Shown in pieces: positions 20,738 through 32,442 of a stretch of DNA of 64,000 bases. A model generated the notes under the pieces. It had not been told where the DNA came from and ran no database searches. It saw only the letters and a program-made list of their open reading frames with translations. Position 1 is the stretch's first letter, and the number at the start of each line of letters is the position of its first letter. Source of the DNA: Zea mays (taxonomy: Eukaryota > Streptophyta > Magnoliopsida > Poales > Poaceae); NCBI RefSeq assembly GCF_902167145.1, contig NC_050096.1, forward strand, positions 77,620,683 through 77,684,682. Reading direction: 5' to 3'. A program made the position numbers and the translations under genes.

Positions 20738-22708
20738 TCATCCAAGTTTTGATGGTACCCAAACTAAGTTGGGTCCTCTTAAGTTAGGAGCAACATACTT
20801 AGGCATTGCCTTTGTATGAATAGCGAGATGTTTTGCAATTGCAACAAATGAGGTACCATTACCATCCTTTCTAAGCATAATATTCTTATGAATTAAAATA
20901 GGCTTAGAATTGTTACCTAAGGGACATGAATTTGCCATGTGTCCCCTTTCCCGACATGTGTAGCAAGTTCTCTTTGTTTGAGCCTTCTCTTTCTTTCTCA
21001 AATTTTGCTTCACATTTTGTCTTTCCTCTTCTCATTTGCTTGAGCCTTCTTCTCAAGATTGTTGGGACACCTTGAGGCAAAGTGACCCATATCATCACAC
21101 ATGTAGCACTTGATTTGAGCCAAATCATCCTTCTTATTTTGATTTGTGCTCATCATGTCATCTTGATTATATATTGAATGCCTTCTTCTTTCTCTTCTTG
21201 TTTTCTTTTTCTTCCCCACATCATTATTATATTCTTGGTTAATCTTGATTTGCTTTTGAGGATTCTTCTTTTGCTCAACTCGTGGCTTTGGTTGAGGCTT
21301 CACTAATTTCTTAGTTGGGCACATTGAGGTGAGGTGACCCCAAGTGTGGCACTTGAAGCATTTGTCATACTTTAGCCTCCTTTCTTCCTTCTTCAACCTT
21401 CAACTTGAGCTTACTTTTATTGGGGCATGCCTTTGCAAGATGACCCATCTCATGACATTTATAACACATGAAGTGAGATATCTTATTTCCTTTTAATTTC
21501 AATTGCCTGCCTTGGATATTGCTCTTGTTGAAACCAAGGCCACTCTTGTCATCATATCTTCTTTGATTTTTCATTATAAGATCATGAGTGACTTTTGATT
21601 TATGACACCACTCAAACATGTTGCTTAAATTCTTCACTTCATTTTTGAGCTTATTATTTTCCTTCAGAAGGTTAGTCCCACAAGACAAGGAAGAATAATA
21701 ATAATCTATAGTTGAAGAACATGACATGGCTAATAAATCATCACAAGAGGTGGATACATTCTTCTTATCTTCATCACATGGATTAGCAGCATTTTGCAAT
21801 TGATCATATAAATCATGTGATGAGTTCTCACTAGTTTTAATTTCTTCACTATAAATCTTGTTAGTGAGAAAAACATGATCTTGTACCAAATTTTCATGAG
21901 CAACACTAAGTTCCTCATGATTCAATTTTAGTTCCTCATGTGAACAAGTAATAACATAAAGTAGATGTTTTTGTTGTTCACATGAATTCTTTAGAAATAA
22001 GTTTTCACTTTCCAAATTTCTTGTTTTATCTTTCTCATTTTCTAAATCAATGTTCATGCTAGCAAGTCTATCAACAAGCTCATCATATGAATATGAATGA
22101 TTAGTCACATTAGCATTATATACCTTTGTATTACCTTGTGACATCAAGCAATGTGGTGTAATGGATGGGCTTGTAGTAGCGATATCATCGTCCGAGCATG
22201 AACAATCACCATAATCATCAAGTATGCTTGGGATAGAACAATCATTTGCTTCACTTGAGTTTGAGCCAGCACAATCATGATTATCAAGTGAACTTGTGGT
22301 ATGTCTTTCATCATTATCACTTGACCTTGAGGTGGAGCAATCTTCCACAACCACCGTGTTGAGGATGTGCTCCACATCCTCGCTAGAGATCCTCCCATAT
22401 ATGCCATCAAGATATGTCCAAATATCATGGGCGGTCTCCATATACATAATTTCCTTAAACACCTTATCACTTATCCATTGATATAAAATGTTAGTAGCTT
22501 GGTGTTCAAGATGTAAGCATTTCTCTTTTTCTTGGGTGAGATCTTTTGTGTTCTCATCAAAGGGTTTATAAAAACCTACACTTATGATCCACCACAATTT
22601 TGCATCAATTGTATGAAAATAATGACTCATGCAAGTTTTCTACTGTGCAAAATGTGTGCCATCAAAAATATGTGGTTCACAAGTAACCTCTTGCCCTTTA
22701 GTCGCCAT
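20738..22708 (-). pseudogene. gag with four CCHC zinc knuckles
   Basis: ATG at 22708 (MATKGQEV) leads in frame to a TAG near 22641, then the main frame (22630-21365). Two further frames (21396-21010 and 21013-20738) continue it after one-base shifts. Four canonical CX2CX4HX4C knuckles are present: CYKCHEMGHLAKAC (about 21465-21424), CFKCHTWGHLTSMC (about 21360-21319), CYMCDDMGHFASRC (about 21108-21065) and CYTCRERGHMANSC (about 20967-20926). The middle region is a long heptad-rich coiled coil. Gag would package RNA. Copia gags commonly have one knuckle, so four is unusual. The three breaks make this copy inactive unless the frameshifts are sequencing errors. Confidence 0.8.
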
Positions 22709-22750
22709 CCAGCTTACTCTCGGGTCGGTTAAGACCACCAAATGAGAGAA

Positions 22751-22766
22751 CCAAGCTCTGATACCA
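22751..22766 (-). other. primer-binding site (initiator-Met type)
   Basis: The minus strand reads TGGTATCAGAGCTTGG, two bases inside the 5' LTR. TGGTATCAGAGC is the standard plant tRNA-iMet complement. Confidence 0.75.
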
Positions 22767-22768
22767 CT

Positions 22769-25076
22769 TGTAGGGTCGAGATGGCGGACTAGAGGGGGGG
22801 TGAATAGTCTGTTCTAAAACTAATTATGATAGCTAACACAAATAAATACAGAATTAATACTATTTTGGTTTAGCTAAGACTACACTCCTCTAACTATAAC
22901 AAACACCTGACAAAAGATTATAATTGAAGCAACTAAGGTGCCAAAATAGTGAAAGAGCTCTCCCATACAAATCTAGTTAGCAACGTCATACAAATTATAC
23001 AAATGTAATTCTAAGCATACCGATAACTCCTAAACATACTAGTAAGCAAAGAGCACAAAGCACAAGCACTACTAGAGAGAAACAACTACTTAGCTACACA
23101 AGCTAAGTAAAATAGATTAGCTACACAAGCTAACAACAAGTGAGCAACTATTTTATAATAGGTATGATTAGATATACAAGAGCATACAAGAGCATACAAG
23201 AGCAACAAATACTCACTAGCATAAGTATATGAACAAGTAAATACAAGCTAGTGAGGAAAGTTGCAAACCAACGGGAAGATGATGACACTTGGCACAATGA
23301 TTTTTTCTCGTGGTGTCGATGACTTGCCGGTCACCCCTAGTCCATGTTGAGGTAGATTCAAAGCACCCAACCGCTCCTCTATCAAGTCTCCACTTGATCT
23401 CTTGAGCCAAATTGGTCAATGAACCCTCAAACCTCAATTCCACTAGAGTTGCTTTTCACCGCTCCGGCGAGGCAAGCACAACGCCTCTCACAATCACCAC
23501 CGCGGCCTCTTCACAATCTCCGTTGAACAGCTCACGGGGAACTACCACCAAGCCGTCTAGGAGGCGGCAACCTCCAAGAGTAACAAGCCAACGACCCCAC
23601 TTAATTATCTCCCTAGTGCCTCAAAGATCAACAACTTGATGCAATGCACTAGATGGCTCTCAATCTCACTAGAATGCAATCCCAACCAATATGAGTGAGA
23701 GAGAGGGAGAGGAAAGGATCCAATATGCTCACAAGTGTTCCAAATGGCCTCCTTTTTCCTTTCAACTCGGGCAACACAAGTATATATAGCCCCCTCTCCA
23801 AAACTAGCCGTTATGGGCCAATTACCCCTTTTCTGCGCACATGCGGACGGTCTGCAATACAAGCCCGGACCGTCCGCACAAGAATCCCAATGACTATAAA
23901 CGATTATAAAAATGTCAGAGCATTCAAGAATGACTTGCAGACGGTCTGCCCCTCAAGGTCGGACGGTCCGTGATACATAAAACTGAGCCAAAACGAAGTT
24001 TTGCTGACTCTGCACATTTGCTGAAATTTGTACCGCGGACGGTCCGCAATACAAAAAGGAAAACCAAAATAGTACTTCTCGAGTTCTGTCCAAACACCAG
24101 TCCTTCAACTACGGACGGTCCACCACCTCGGACCAGACGGTTCGTAGTACAAAAACTTCGCGAAACACAGAAACTCCGTGTTTGTGCCCATCACCTCAAG
24201 TTAGACCTATGGACGGTCCGCCATGCTGGCCCGGACGGTCCGCGGTACCTCAATTCAGCCCACATTTAAGAAATCGCTTTTGAATAAGTTTTTGTTTCAT
24301 GAACCAAAGCGTTGTTAGTCCTCATGCAAATGCACCAACTATATGAGCAATGGGGAACTAAAGACATGTCAAGTAAGATAATTGACCCCTCTTGATAGTA
24401 CGACTATCTAGCCTACTAACCCGGTCAATTATCAACCTCTAAGCACCTTTTGACTGGTAAAACAAAAACCTATTGTTATACCTTTGTCTTGAGCATTCAT
24501 TTCCATCTCCTTAAATGATGAACAATGGGCATCCATAAGTGTAGCCAACCATGATACCTTTTACCATTTGTCCATAGCATGAAGTTCCTTCACCATCATC
24601 ATCAAGCCACTTGATCAATAGCCCAGACCAACACATGGCATGATAATTCTATAATGATATGATCCACTCCATGTTATCCCATGGCCTTCTTGGTTCATCA
24701 ATCTCAACATAGCTTGCTCTTCACCATTGCTTTATGTCCATCGGTGCTAAGTCCTTGCTCTAGCTTCACCGCCATGTGGTCCATCACACATGAGACTTTG
24801 ACTTGCCCTTCACACTAGCCACTCAGTCCATCGAAATCAAGCCATATTCTTGATCTTCTCCATATAGCCACATGACACCATGTCATGTCTTCATATGCAA
24901 TGAGCTCCTTTATCACACTAGTTGAGCATCTCAATATCACCAAGCCACATCACCACCATGGCTTAAATAACTCAAACTAGTGTACCTGTGGACTAATCAC
25001 ATGTGTATCTCAACATAAACACTTATTAGGTCATATAAGTTGTTAATCAATTACCAAAACCAAACAGGGTCTCACA
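22769..25076 (-). repeat. 5' LTR (right), gag-only Sirevirus-like element
   Basis: It matches 14431-16797. It lacks an approximately 80-bp block of CGGACGGTCCG units present at about 15685-15770, consistent with slippage or recombination between units. TATATATA lies near 23781-23788. It ends GGTCTCACA before the TSD GCAGG. Confidence 0.9.
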
Positions 25077-25080
25077 GCAG

Positions 25081-27647
25081 GCTACTGCTTCAATTATGCG
25101 GAAGGTTGATCGACTCCCAACCAATCCGAAGCGATTAATCATTGAGTCAAGTCAAGAATGCTTTAGTGTTGACATTCCGCACTCGGCAGACACCGGAGAC
25201 CCGACAAAAACGCGATGTGATGGTGATCCTCCGCAACATAGAAAGAGAGGTGTTGCTGCCGATGCTAAAAAGCTCCTAATGCCTAGTGTGGATGATGATG
25301 ATGACTTTGAGCCCCTAAAAAAGAAGTGTAATATCAAAATGGATGCTCCAAACAAGACGCAGGTGAGTTTACAACATTGCAGAAACTTATCTTTTCCAAT
25401 ATTTTAATCATGCATACAATCACAATGTATGCTTTCTGTGTTGAAACATACAACTTACTATATTACCTTAGCACATCAATCCAAAATAGTAATAGGCCAT
25501 GGAACTATGTAAAAATAAGAATGCAGATATTATGATATTTAATTTTTAACATATTTATCCATCTATCCACCTTTTTTTACAGAGACTCAACATCAGATGC
25601 AACCTAGGAGATGTTCTTGCGTCCATTCAGATATTGAATGAAAGACAACATCAAGCTATAGTTAGAAAAGGTTTCTCCAGTATTCTTGACATGACAATTG
25701 ATGCAATTGGATGTCAGACACTTCTTTGTTGGCTCATGCAGAAGCTGGACCCCAGAGACATGACTCTTCGTATTGGTCCAGACAAAGAACTGAAAATCAC
25801 CAAGAAGACTGTCCATCTGATATTGGGTCTTCCAAATTCTGGTGGTAGGAAGCCACTAAATATTGACGAAGCGAATGCTACGGCAACCCTTTGGTCCTCC
25901 CTGAGTATTAGCAAGGATGAGTTTGTGATTTCAAAGCTACAAGACAGACTGAGGCTAGGCAACGATGATGAGCTCTCAATCCGATGTTTTTTATCCTCTT
26001 CAACCGACTGCTTTTTCCAATAGCTAGCTGGTCGATATCTTACAACGAGATTCTACTGATGGAAGAATTGGAGCAGTTCCCTCACATTGATTGGTGCCAT
26101 CTCATTTTCAGCGATCTGTGTGAAGCTGCCCAGAAATGGCACAATAGGAGCACTAATAACGTCTCGGCGACGTTATACTGGTGTTCCATCGTTGTTCTTG
26201 TAAGTTTCATACTTAATATGATAAATCTTCTATTAGATTAATCAATTGCAATCTAAAAATATATACATATATTATGTGTTTATGTTCACTTATCTTCATT
26301 TGCATATGACTCACATGTTATCTATATGTTATGTAGTTGTATTATTTGGATCACTTGCACCATGCCGCAGCTCCCAACAACAAAAGTGGCACTCCACACA
26401 TCAAGTATTTTAACAAGAATATCATAAGGGCGCTCTCAATGGCTGATAAGCGTAAGCCTCGACAGGGTGGCGAACCATTTGGTTATTGCCCTGTGAGTAT
26501 TCACTTCTTCTATCATAATTTTAGCATTATGCACATTGTTTTGGTACTATATTTGTTTTGTAGTGTTTCCATTTTGCATAATATAAGGTGTCATCTATGT
26601 TAGGTGTATCACATCAGATTTTTTTTGTTTTTTACAACAATGTTATCTATGACTATTTTTAAATCCAATTGATTTTAGTAGTTATCTCATGATCTCACTT
26701 GATGGTACGAGTCAATCCATATACATAATTATTAATTTTCATTCGGTTTCATCAGTTTTGGAGCAGCATTGAGACTTGTTACGTCTCAAAATTGGGATTT
26801 ATTGGCTAGCTCGAGGTTAGATCACATACCCACACTGTTCTTTGTGTGTCTGTTTCTTTAACATATTTATTATCTTATTATATTTTTTTACTTCAGCATA
26901 CAATTAGGCCAGATTCCGGTGAGGTTGACCCAAATGAACATGGTCGACTTCCCAACATAAACATCCAACTGCCTCTTATCCAAGATCGGATGTCAACTAA
27001 GATCCAGCAGCTTCCTATACATCAACGCTCCAAGTTCCAAGCTAAGTTGCTTGCTTATGACTCAGAGGTTGGCAAGATAGTTGCCACTATGAAGCAAAGT
27101 CTGATTAATATTGGTAGGAAGCATTATAAGCTAGCTCATACATTTGGAGAGTTGATTGACGAGGTTCTTCGGGCTGAGTCATATAGTTCAGACATTGAAG
27201 ATAATGTGACACAATCTTGCAATAAATCTGTTCTAGGTCAGTTGTCATTTTCATATATGTATCCTTCATGCAAACATATGATGCACTAATCCATAGTTTT
27301 CAATGTGTTGAACCAGCCTCCCAATCTGGTGATCAATTTGTATCTGAACCATTGATGACACCCACCCAGATGGAGTCGCAGATGACTCCTAGTCAAGTGG
27401 AAAAGTTAGTTATCAGATAGCAGGAAGTGCGATGAGTCTTCGATAGTTGCCCTGATGAATCTGTTACACCTAATACTGTTAGTATTTAAGTTTGACTTAT
27501 ATATAATTTCTGGCTTGATATTGTGCATTTGACGTTTACATATTATGATGAACGAATACTTCACTTTTTTGTGTAGCAAGGTCACACCGTGCTAGGTGAC
27601 ATAGTTGACCATGACTCTGGCCCAGTCTTTGACAAGACTCCTATTGG
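25081..27647 (+). pseudogene. exons 2-8 of a resident plant gene (unknown, plant-mobile-domain-like)
   Basis: Exons that keep phase across GT/AG borders: 25081-25362, 25583-26199, 26337-26492, 26756-26815, 26897-27236, 27317-27477 and 27577-27647 onward. The second (TLRIGPDKELKITKKTVHLILGLPNSGG, then SISYNEILLMEELEQF) and the start of the third (LYYLDHLHHA) resemble the N-terminal regions found ahead of Ulp1-type proteases and in plant mobile-domain proteins. That family call is tentative. Breaks: a one-base loss in a T-run at 25987-25992, TAG at 26807-26809, TAG at 27418-27420 and TGA at 27433-27435. The last exon is split by a hAT-like element. The first exon carries an acidic DDDDD stretch. 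The start is probably the exon at 6049. Confidence 0.6.
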
Positions 27648-28194
27648 AAGTGGCGGATCGAGAAATAGATGAAAAGGGGGGCTGAATTATGTATTGGAGA
27701 GACTAAATATGGCCCCACAATGTGAATTAACGAAACCACTGTGGAGAGGATGCGCGAATTACATGGACATATAGCTTGTTACCATGCATCAGCAATTATG
27801 GAGCTTTCTTCCCATGACTATGCTAAAATTTCTATAAAATAGTATAGAGTAACAACTTTGTCGAAATATAAAACTAAAATTCTAATAGAAAAGGGTTAAA
27901 ATAAAAAATCATCACTGTAACGCCGCCAGCGTGGCGGCTGAAAACGACAAGTAGTGCCACCTCGAGTTCGACTACGCAGACGTAAAACAAAGACCAAATA
28001 GACGTGCGTATGTAGCGCGGGATAACAACTACTCATATAGAGGGTATGTTCACTTTATAGATTATCTTTGTGATATGGCAGATTAACTGGCCAGGCAGAA
28101 ATGACAGAAGCAGAAAAGATCAGAGTTCTGAGGAGACACGAGCTGCTGGACCGGGGCTGCAGCCCCGACAGCTCCGGTCCTGGATCCGCCCCTG
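27648..28194. mobile_element. hAT-like non-autonomous DNA element (547 bp)
   Basis: The 8-bp direct repeat CCTATTGG flanks it exactly (27640-27647 and 28195-28202). Its ends are imperfect inverted repeats: AAGTGGCGGATCGAG at the left, and CAGGGGCGGATCCAGG as the reverse complement of the right. An 8-bp target duplication is diagnostic of hAT. No transposase is encoded. It interrupts an open exon of the resident gene. Confidence 0.82.
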
Positions 28195-28211
28195 CCTATT
28201 GGTCGACTTCC

Positions 28212-28369
<158 letters not shown>

Positions 28370-28499
28370 CAGGTATAATGGGAGCCCTGAGCTTCCAATA
28401 GTTAAAGGAAGCCTAGGCCGACCACCCCTACAACCTGGTTCAACCTAGCGCGCTGACTCAACCATGTTGTGCGCCACCCGCCCTACGTCTGAGCCCGCA

Positions 28500-29850
28500 A
28501 AAAAGGAATGCACGCATGAGTCAAACACGTTCCCTTGCATGCGCGTAAATTTAGGAAAGATATGTGTTGCAGTTTCTATTTTTAAATGCTTTATTTCCTC
28601 CATATGTTTAGGATCGCTACAATAGCCATGCAGCTAGACGCGTAAGGACCATTTTATGATATATACTGATACTAAATATGCTACACTGTGTAGATAATTA
28701 TGCAATTCGGTACACTGCGTGAAAATCTGTTACCAGCTGCATGCACACGAATTTATAATGGAAAGAATGTGCAATGAAAGGAAATGAATTGCATGCATAG
28801 AAACAAAAAATCGTATTTAATGTTTTATTTCCTTCATAAATATAGGATTCCTCCAACAGCCATGAGGTTAAACACATTAGAACTAGTTTATGATATATAT
28901 TGATACTAATTATACTACACGGTGTAGGTATTTATGCAATTCGGTACACTGCGTAAAAAATCTGACATGTTATTCACTGGTGGATGCATCTACAGGTTGG
29001 AGCGTAAAAACCTTAAGTTTTGAGCAAAAAATCTCTCAATTATAAGCGTAAATACCGAGCCAATGTGAGAGGTTGATAGCTCTAGTAGGTTGTTATTACG
29101 ATCTTATTTTTATGGCAGATCCGAAAAACATGGAAGCCACATGCATGCGGTTTCTATTTTTATACCGATCCAAAAATTATGGGAAAATGCATGCATGAGT
29201 CAAATGCGTTGTCTTGCATGCGCGTAAATTTAGGAAAGATATGTGTGGCGGTTTGTATTTTTAAATGTTTTATTTCCTTCATAAATTTAGGATCGCTGCA
29301 AAAGCCATGCGAGTAGACTCGTAAGAACCATTTTATGATATATACTGATATTAAATATGCTACACTGTGTAGATAATTATGCAATTCGATATACTGAGTA
29401 AAAATCTGTTACTAGCTGCATGCGCACGAATTTATGATGGAAAAATGTGCAATGAAAGGAATTGAATTGCATGCATAGAAACAAAAAATCGTATTTAATG
29501 TTTTATTTTCTTCATAAATATAGGATCCCTCCAACAGCCATGCAGCTAACCACATTAGAACTAGTTTATGATATATACTGATACTAATTATACTACACGG
29601 TGTAGGTATTTATGCAATTTTGTACACTGCGTAAAAAATCTGACATGTTGTTCACTAGTGGACGCATCTCCAGGTTGGAGCGTAAAAACTTTAAGTTTTG
29701 AGCATAAAATCCCTCAATTATAAGTATAAATACCGAGTCAATGTGAGAGGTTGATAGCTCTAGTAGGTTGTTATTATGATCCTATTTTTATGGCAGATCC
29801 GAAAAACATAGCAGCCGCATGGATGCGGTTTCTATTTTTATACAGATCCA
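28500..29850. repeat. two-level tandem repeat (about 679-bp unit, each with two ~234-bp subunits)
   Basis: Landmarks GGATCGCT/GGATTCCT/GGATCGCT/GGATCCCT occur at 28611, 28845, 29290 and 29523, spaced 234, 445 and 233. The phrase TGTGAGAGGTTGATAGCTC recurs at 29064 and 29742, spaced 678. So an a-b block was formed first and then duplicated. Confidence 0.85.
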
Positions 29851-30339
29851 AAAATTATGGCAAATCGTGAGAGTTTCCATTGCATGCGCACAAATTTTGG
29901 ATTATATTTTCCTTTCCCGTTCATGCGCCCAAAATATTGGATGACATGAGTCACATAGAGCATAATTTATTATACAACGTCGCATAAATATTTACACCGT
30001 GTAGCATAATATATCGGTTCAACTAAGAACACCAACAAAAATTAGAGACGGTTTTATGGCAGACGCAAAAATCTGGCATTTACAAACATAAGTGATTTGA
30101 TTTTTTATGATAATTATGAACAGCATAAATCAAGGAATTGCCTTTTCAATGTGCATGCAAAAAGATATGCATGCAAAAAACTGATATATGAACTCCATGT
30201 TCAAGTATAAAATCGTACAGTTTTTAGTGTAAACAGTACATGCGGTAGGCATAAAACATAATAATCGAAAAAACACGAATTGGATGAGGTAGTGGCTGGA
30301 GGACGTCGTTGATGACACAAGCACAAGTGTAGGTCGTCA

Positions 30340-30735
30340 ATCGGGCCGCTCAAACTGCGCCGGATCGGAGGATGTCACGAGCGATCAACGCTGCGCGCAC
30401 CTCGCGCCTTCCGTGACGCCGCTCGCTCAAACCTCGCGCCTCATGCGTCGCTGTCGCTACTCGCACGTCGAGGGGCGCCGCTTGCTCGCCGGCCTTGGAA
30501 GTGCCGCCGCCTCGGGGCCCCGGGGACGCCGCCGCTTGCCCGCACAAGGGTCCCGTTGTCGCTCACCCTCTAGATCGGGGAGCCGCCGTCGCAGACCTGG
30601 GAACCACCGCCACCGCGCGTCGAGGTCAGGGAGTCGCGGCCACCGGCTGGGAGTCCACCGCCGCGCACGCTCTCGGGCAACCGCCGTCGTCGCACGCGCC
30701 ATCGCTAATGAATCAGGGTGGAGCATGAAAAACTA
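30340..30735 (-). other. GC-rich gene-like fragment inside the TIR element
   Basis: It is sharply GC-rich against AT-rich surroundings. The minus strand reads GCTAGGGTTTAG (a common plant leader motif), then GCGATGGCG at 30702 in a good monocot start context, and an open Arg/Pro-rich frame to 30457. This looks like the 5' end of a plant gene picked up by the transposon. The product is not recognised and it is probably not a functional gene. Confidence 0.4.
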
Positions 30736-30852
30736 AACCCTAGCACTCTGGGTCTTGTTTTATAGACGTCCGGACCTGGTCCGGCTCGATCGGATTGCAC
30801 CGTCCGACCCGGGCTTCCTCTAGTTATTGGAAGCCCAGGGCTCTTATTATAT

Positions 30853-31208
30853 AAACTATATATATATAATTAAAACTGCAACTTTAGCATAAAATATGTG
30901 TGTAACTTGATTCTGGTGCACATATGAGATACATATGGATTCGTGGATGTGATAGATCTTCATAGAAACGATATTTGAAACCAGTGTTCTGGTTTTAAAA
31001 CAATCGAAACAAAAGTCGATGGACGAAAACTCATTCTCTAGGAGTGCTTCTTCCCCTTGTACTTAATTTAGATGATTTTAGATCTATGGCTGTGGTCGGA
31101 GATGGAACTCTCCTACATGCTATAGAGTTTGTCAAATTGGAGCATCTGGTTGGCAGCACTTCAGTCCATGTGAAAGCTATTTTTGTCGCGGGCCGGGGCA
31201 ATGGCGCC
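30853..31208 (+). other. unassigned sequence between two elements
   Basis: A frame at about 31089-31200 (MAVVGDGTLLHAIEF...) is open but short. It might be a further piece of the resident gene or of an older insertion. Nothing firm can be said. Confidence 0.3.
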
Positions 31209-32393
31209 TGTCAGTACCCTAAAACAGGGGTACCCCTTACTACCGTATGAATATGCAGTACCCACGCGGCTATCTTTAGTCGCGTGGTAAAGGAGTTGTG
31301 CGTGGGACCAGACCATGGCTCACCCCAGGCTCGGGCGACTACTCTGGGCCAGCGACAGCACCCGACCCCTCCACGTGGACGGTTCCGGGGCCGCCACATG
31401 GCTAGAGAAGATGATATACTCCAAGATATCAACAGTGAGTCCGGACCCCCATGGAAAAATGTCGGACCCCTGTATATACAGACCGGGCCTCCGGGTAAGG
31501 TCCAGGACCCCCACGGGCGCAAATCGGACCCCTAGGATGGGGTCCGGACCCCTAGGATGGGGTCCGGACCCCTCTATGTGGGGTTCGGGCCGCTCATAGC
31601 TGGGTCCCGAGATTCTGGGATAGAGAATACCCAGACCTTAATCAAGGCCAGGCGGGGGTCCGGAGCCGACACATGTCCGGACCTTATCGTATACACTTCT
31701 GCTCCCCGCCCAGGCGGAGACCCAATGCTGCCACGTGGCCTACTACACGTGACGTAAGCCAACGGGCAAAGCCTGACGTAAGGCCTCGGGACTGCGCGGC
31801 CTCTGCATTTATTGCAGATAAGGCGCGCCGCCCTGTCCATTCCGCTGGCAGGCGGCGACCAGTCCGTTCTGCAGGCGGCGTGCCTATCCATTCCATTGGT
31901 AGACGGTACGTCCATACTGCTGCGTGCATTATGCTCATCATCACTCGCGCGTTACCAAGGAAGCAGTCGCCGCATATCAATACTGCGTGGACTGCGGATA
32001 TCAGGGCGCCAAGAGAATGCACAGTTGTTAGTTACTCCTATAATATATTCCTTCTGTTATGTTCCTGGGCCCACATGTCGGGGCTCAGCATCCTTGTATG
32101 TGCCTCCCTTGAGCTATAAAAAGGAAGGCACACAACGTTACAAGGCAGGTTCACTCAGACTCTCAGACTCACAAGTTCATACAAGCTTTCAAGCTCAAAG
32201 ACTCAATATAGCACACAGTGGAGTAGGGTATTACGCTCCGGCGGCCTGAACCACTCTAAACTCTAGTGTCCTCGTGTGTTCTTCCACCTTCCAATAGACA
32301 GGCAAAACGCTTAGGCCCCTCCTCATCTTAGGATTTAGGGCGAGTGCGTTCCGCCACCCAGCCGGAGATTTTCCTCTCCGACATTTGGCGCGC
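31209..32393 (+). repeat. 5' LTR of Gypsy element C
   Basis: It runs from TGTCAGTACCC to CTCTCCGACA. A run of CGGACCCC-type repeats lies at 31440-31600. TATAAAAA at 32115-32122 is the probable core promoter. The 3' LTR is not in the window. Confidence 0.82.
32115..32122 (+). promoter_or_regulatory. LTR TATA box, element C
   Basis: TATAAAAA lies about 270 bp before the LTR end, a usual spacing for an R-U5 region. Confidence 0.5.
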
Positions 32394-32395
32394 CA

Positions 32396-32413
32396 GGTAG
32401 GGGCTTAGCATTA
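32396..32413 (+). other. primer-binding site, element C
   Basis: TGGCGCGCCAGGTAGGGG starts two bases after the LTR. The form is typical of Gypsy elements; the tRNA was not identified. Confidence 0.6.
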
Positions 32414-32442
32414 GGTTTTTGCTTGTTTTCCTGCTCGACATC

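Larger units (their letters stand above)
14431..25076 (-). mobile_element. gag-only Sirevirus-like LTR element, complete
   Basis: LTRs of 2367 bp (14431-16797) and 2308 bp (22769-25076) are flanked by the 5-bp duplication GCAGG (14426-14430 and 25077-25081). On the minus strand the order is 5' LTR, TGGTATCAGAGC primer site, gag, a 3.9-kb non-coding stretch, a GGGGGAGAT polypurine tract and 3' LTR. There is no pol. The gag tail (GPNLVWVPS) resembles Sirevirus gag (GPNMSWVPK), and the LTRs carry many CGGACGGTCCG palindromes, as in that lineage. It would need a partner element's pol. The family name is not recognised. Confidence 0.88.
28374..30852. mobile_element. TIR DNA element with nested tandem repeats and a captured GC-rich fragment
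   Basis: The ends form a roughly 48-bp imperfect inverted repeat: left TATAATGGGAGCCCTGAGC, right (reverse complement) TATAATAAGAGCCCTGGGC, continuing through CTTCCAATA and GGAAGCC on both sides. The flanks are TA-rich, so the target duplication is unclear and the superfamily stays open (Mutator-like, hAT or PIF). It has no transposase. The interior has a two-level tandem repeat (28500-29850) and a GC-rich piece (30340-30735), as in Pack-type elements. Confidence 0.6.

Noticed and set aside
22750..22768. tRNA gene at TGGTATCAGAGC sites (also 51238 and 56029)
   Set aside because: Only the 3' tRNA complement is present, next to LTRs: these are primer-binding sites.
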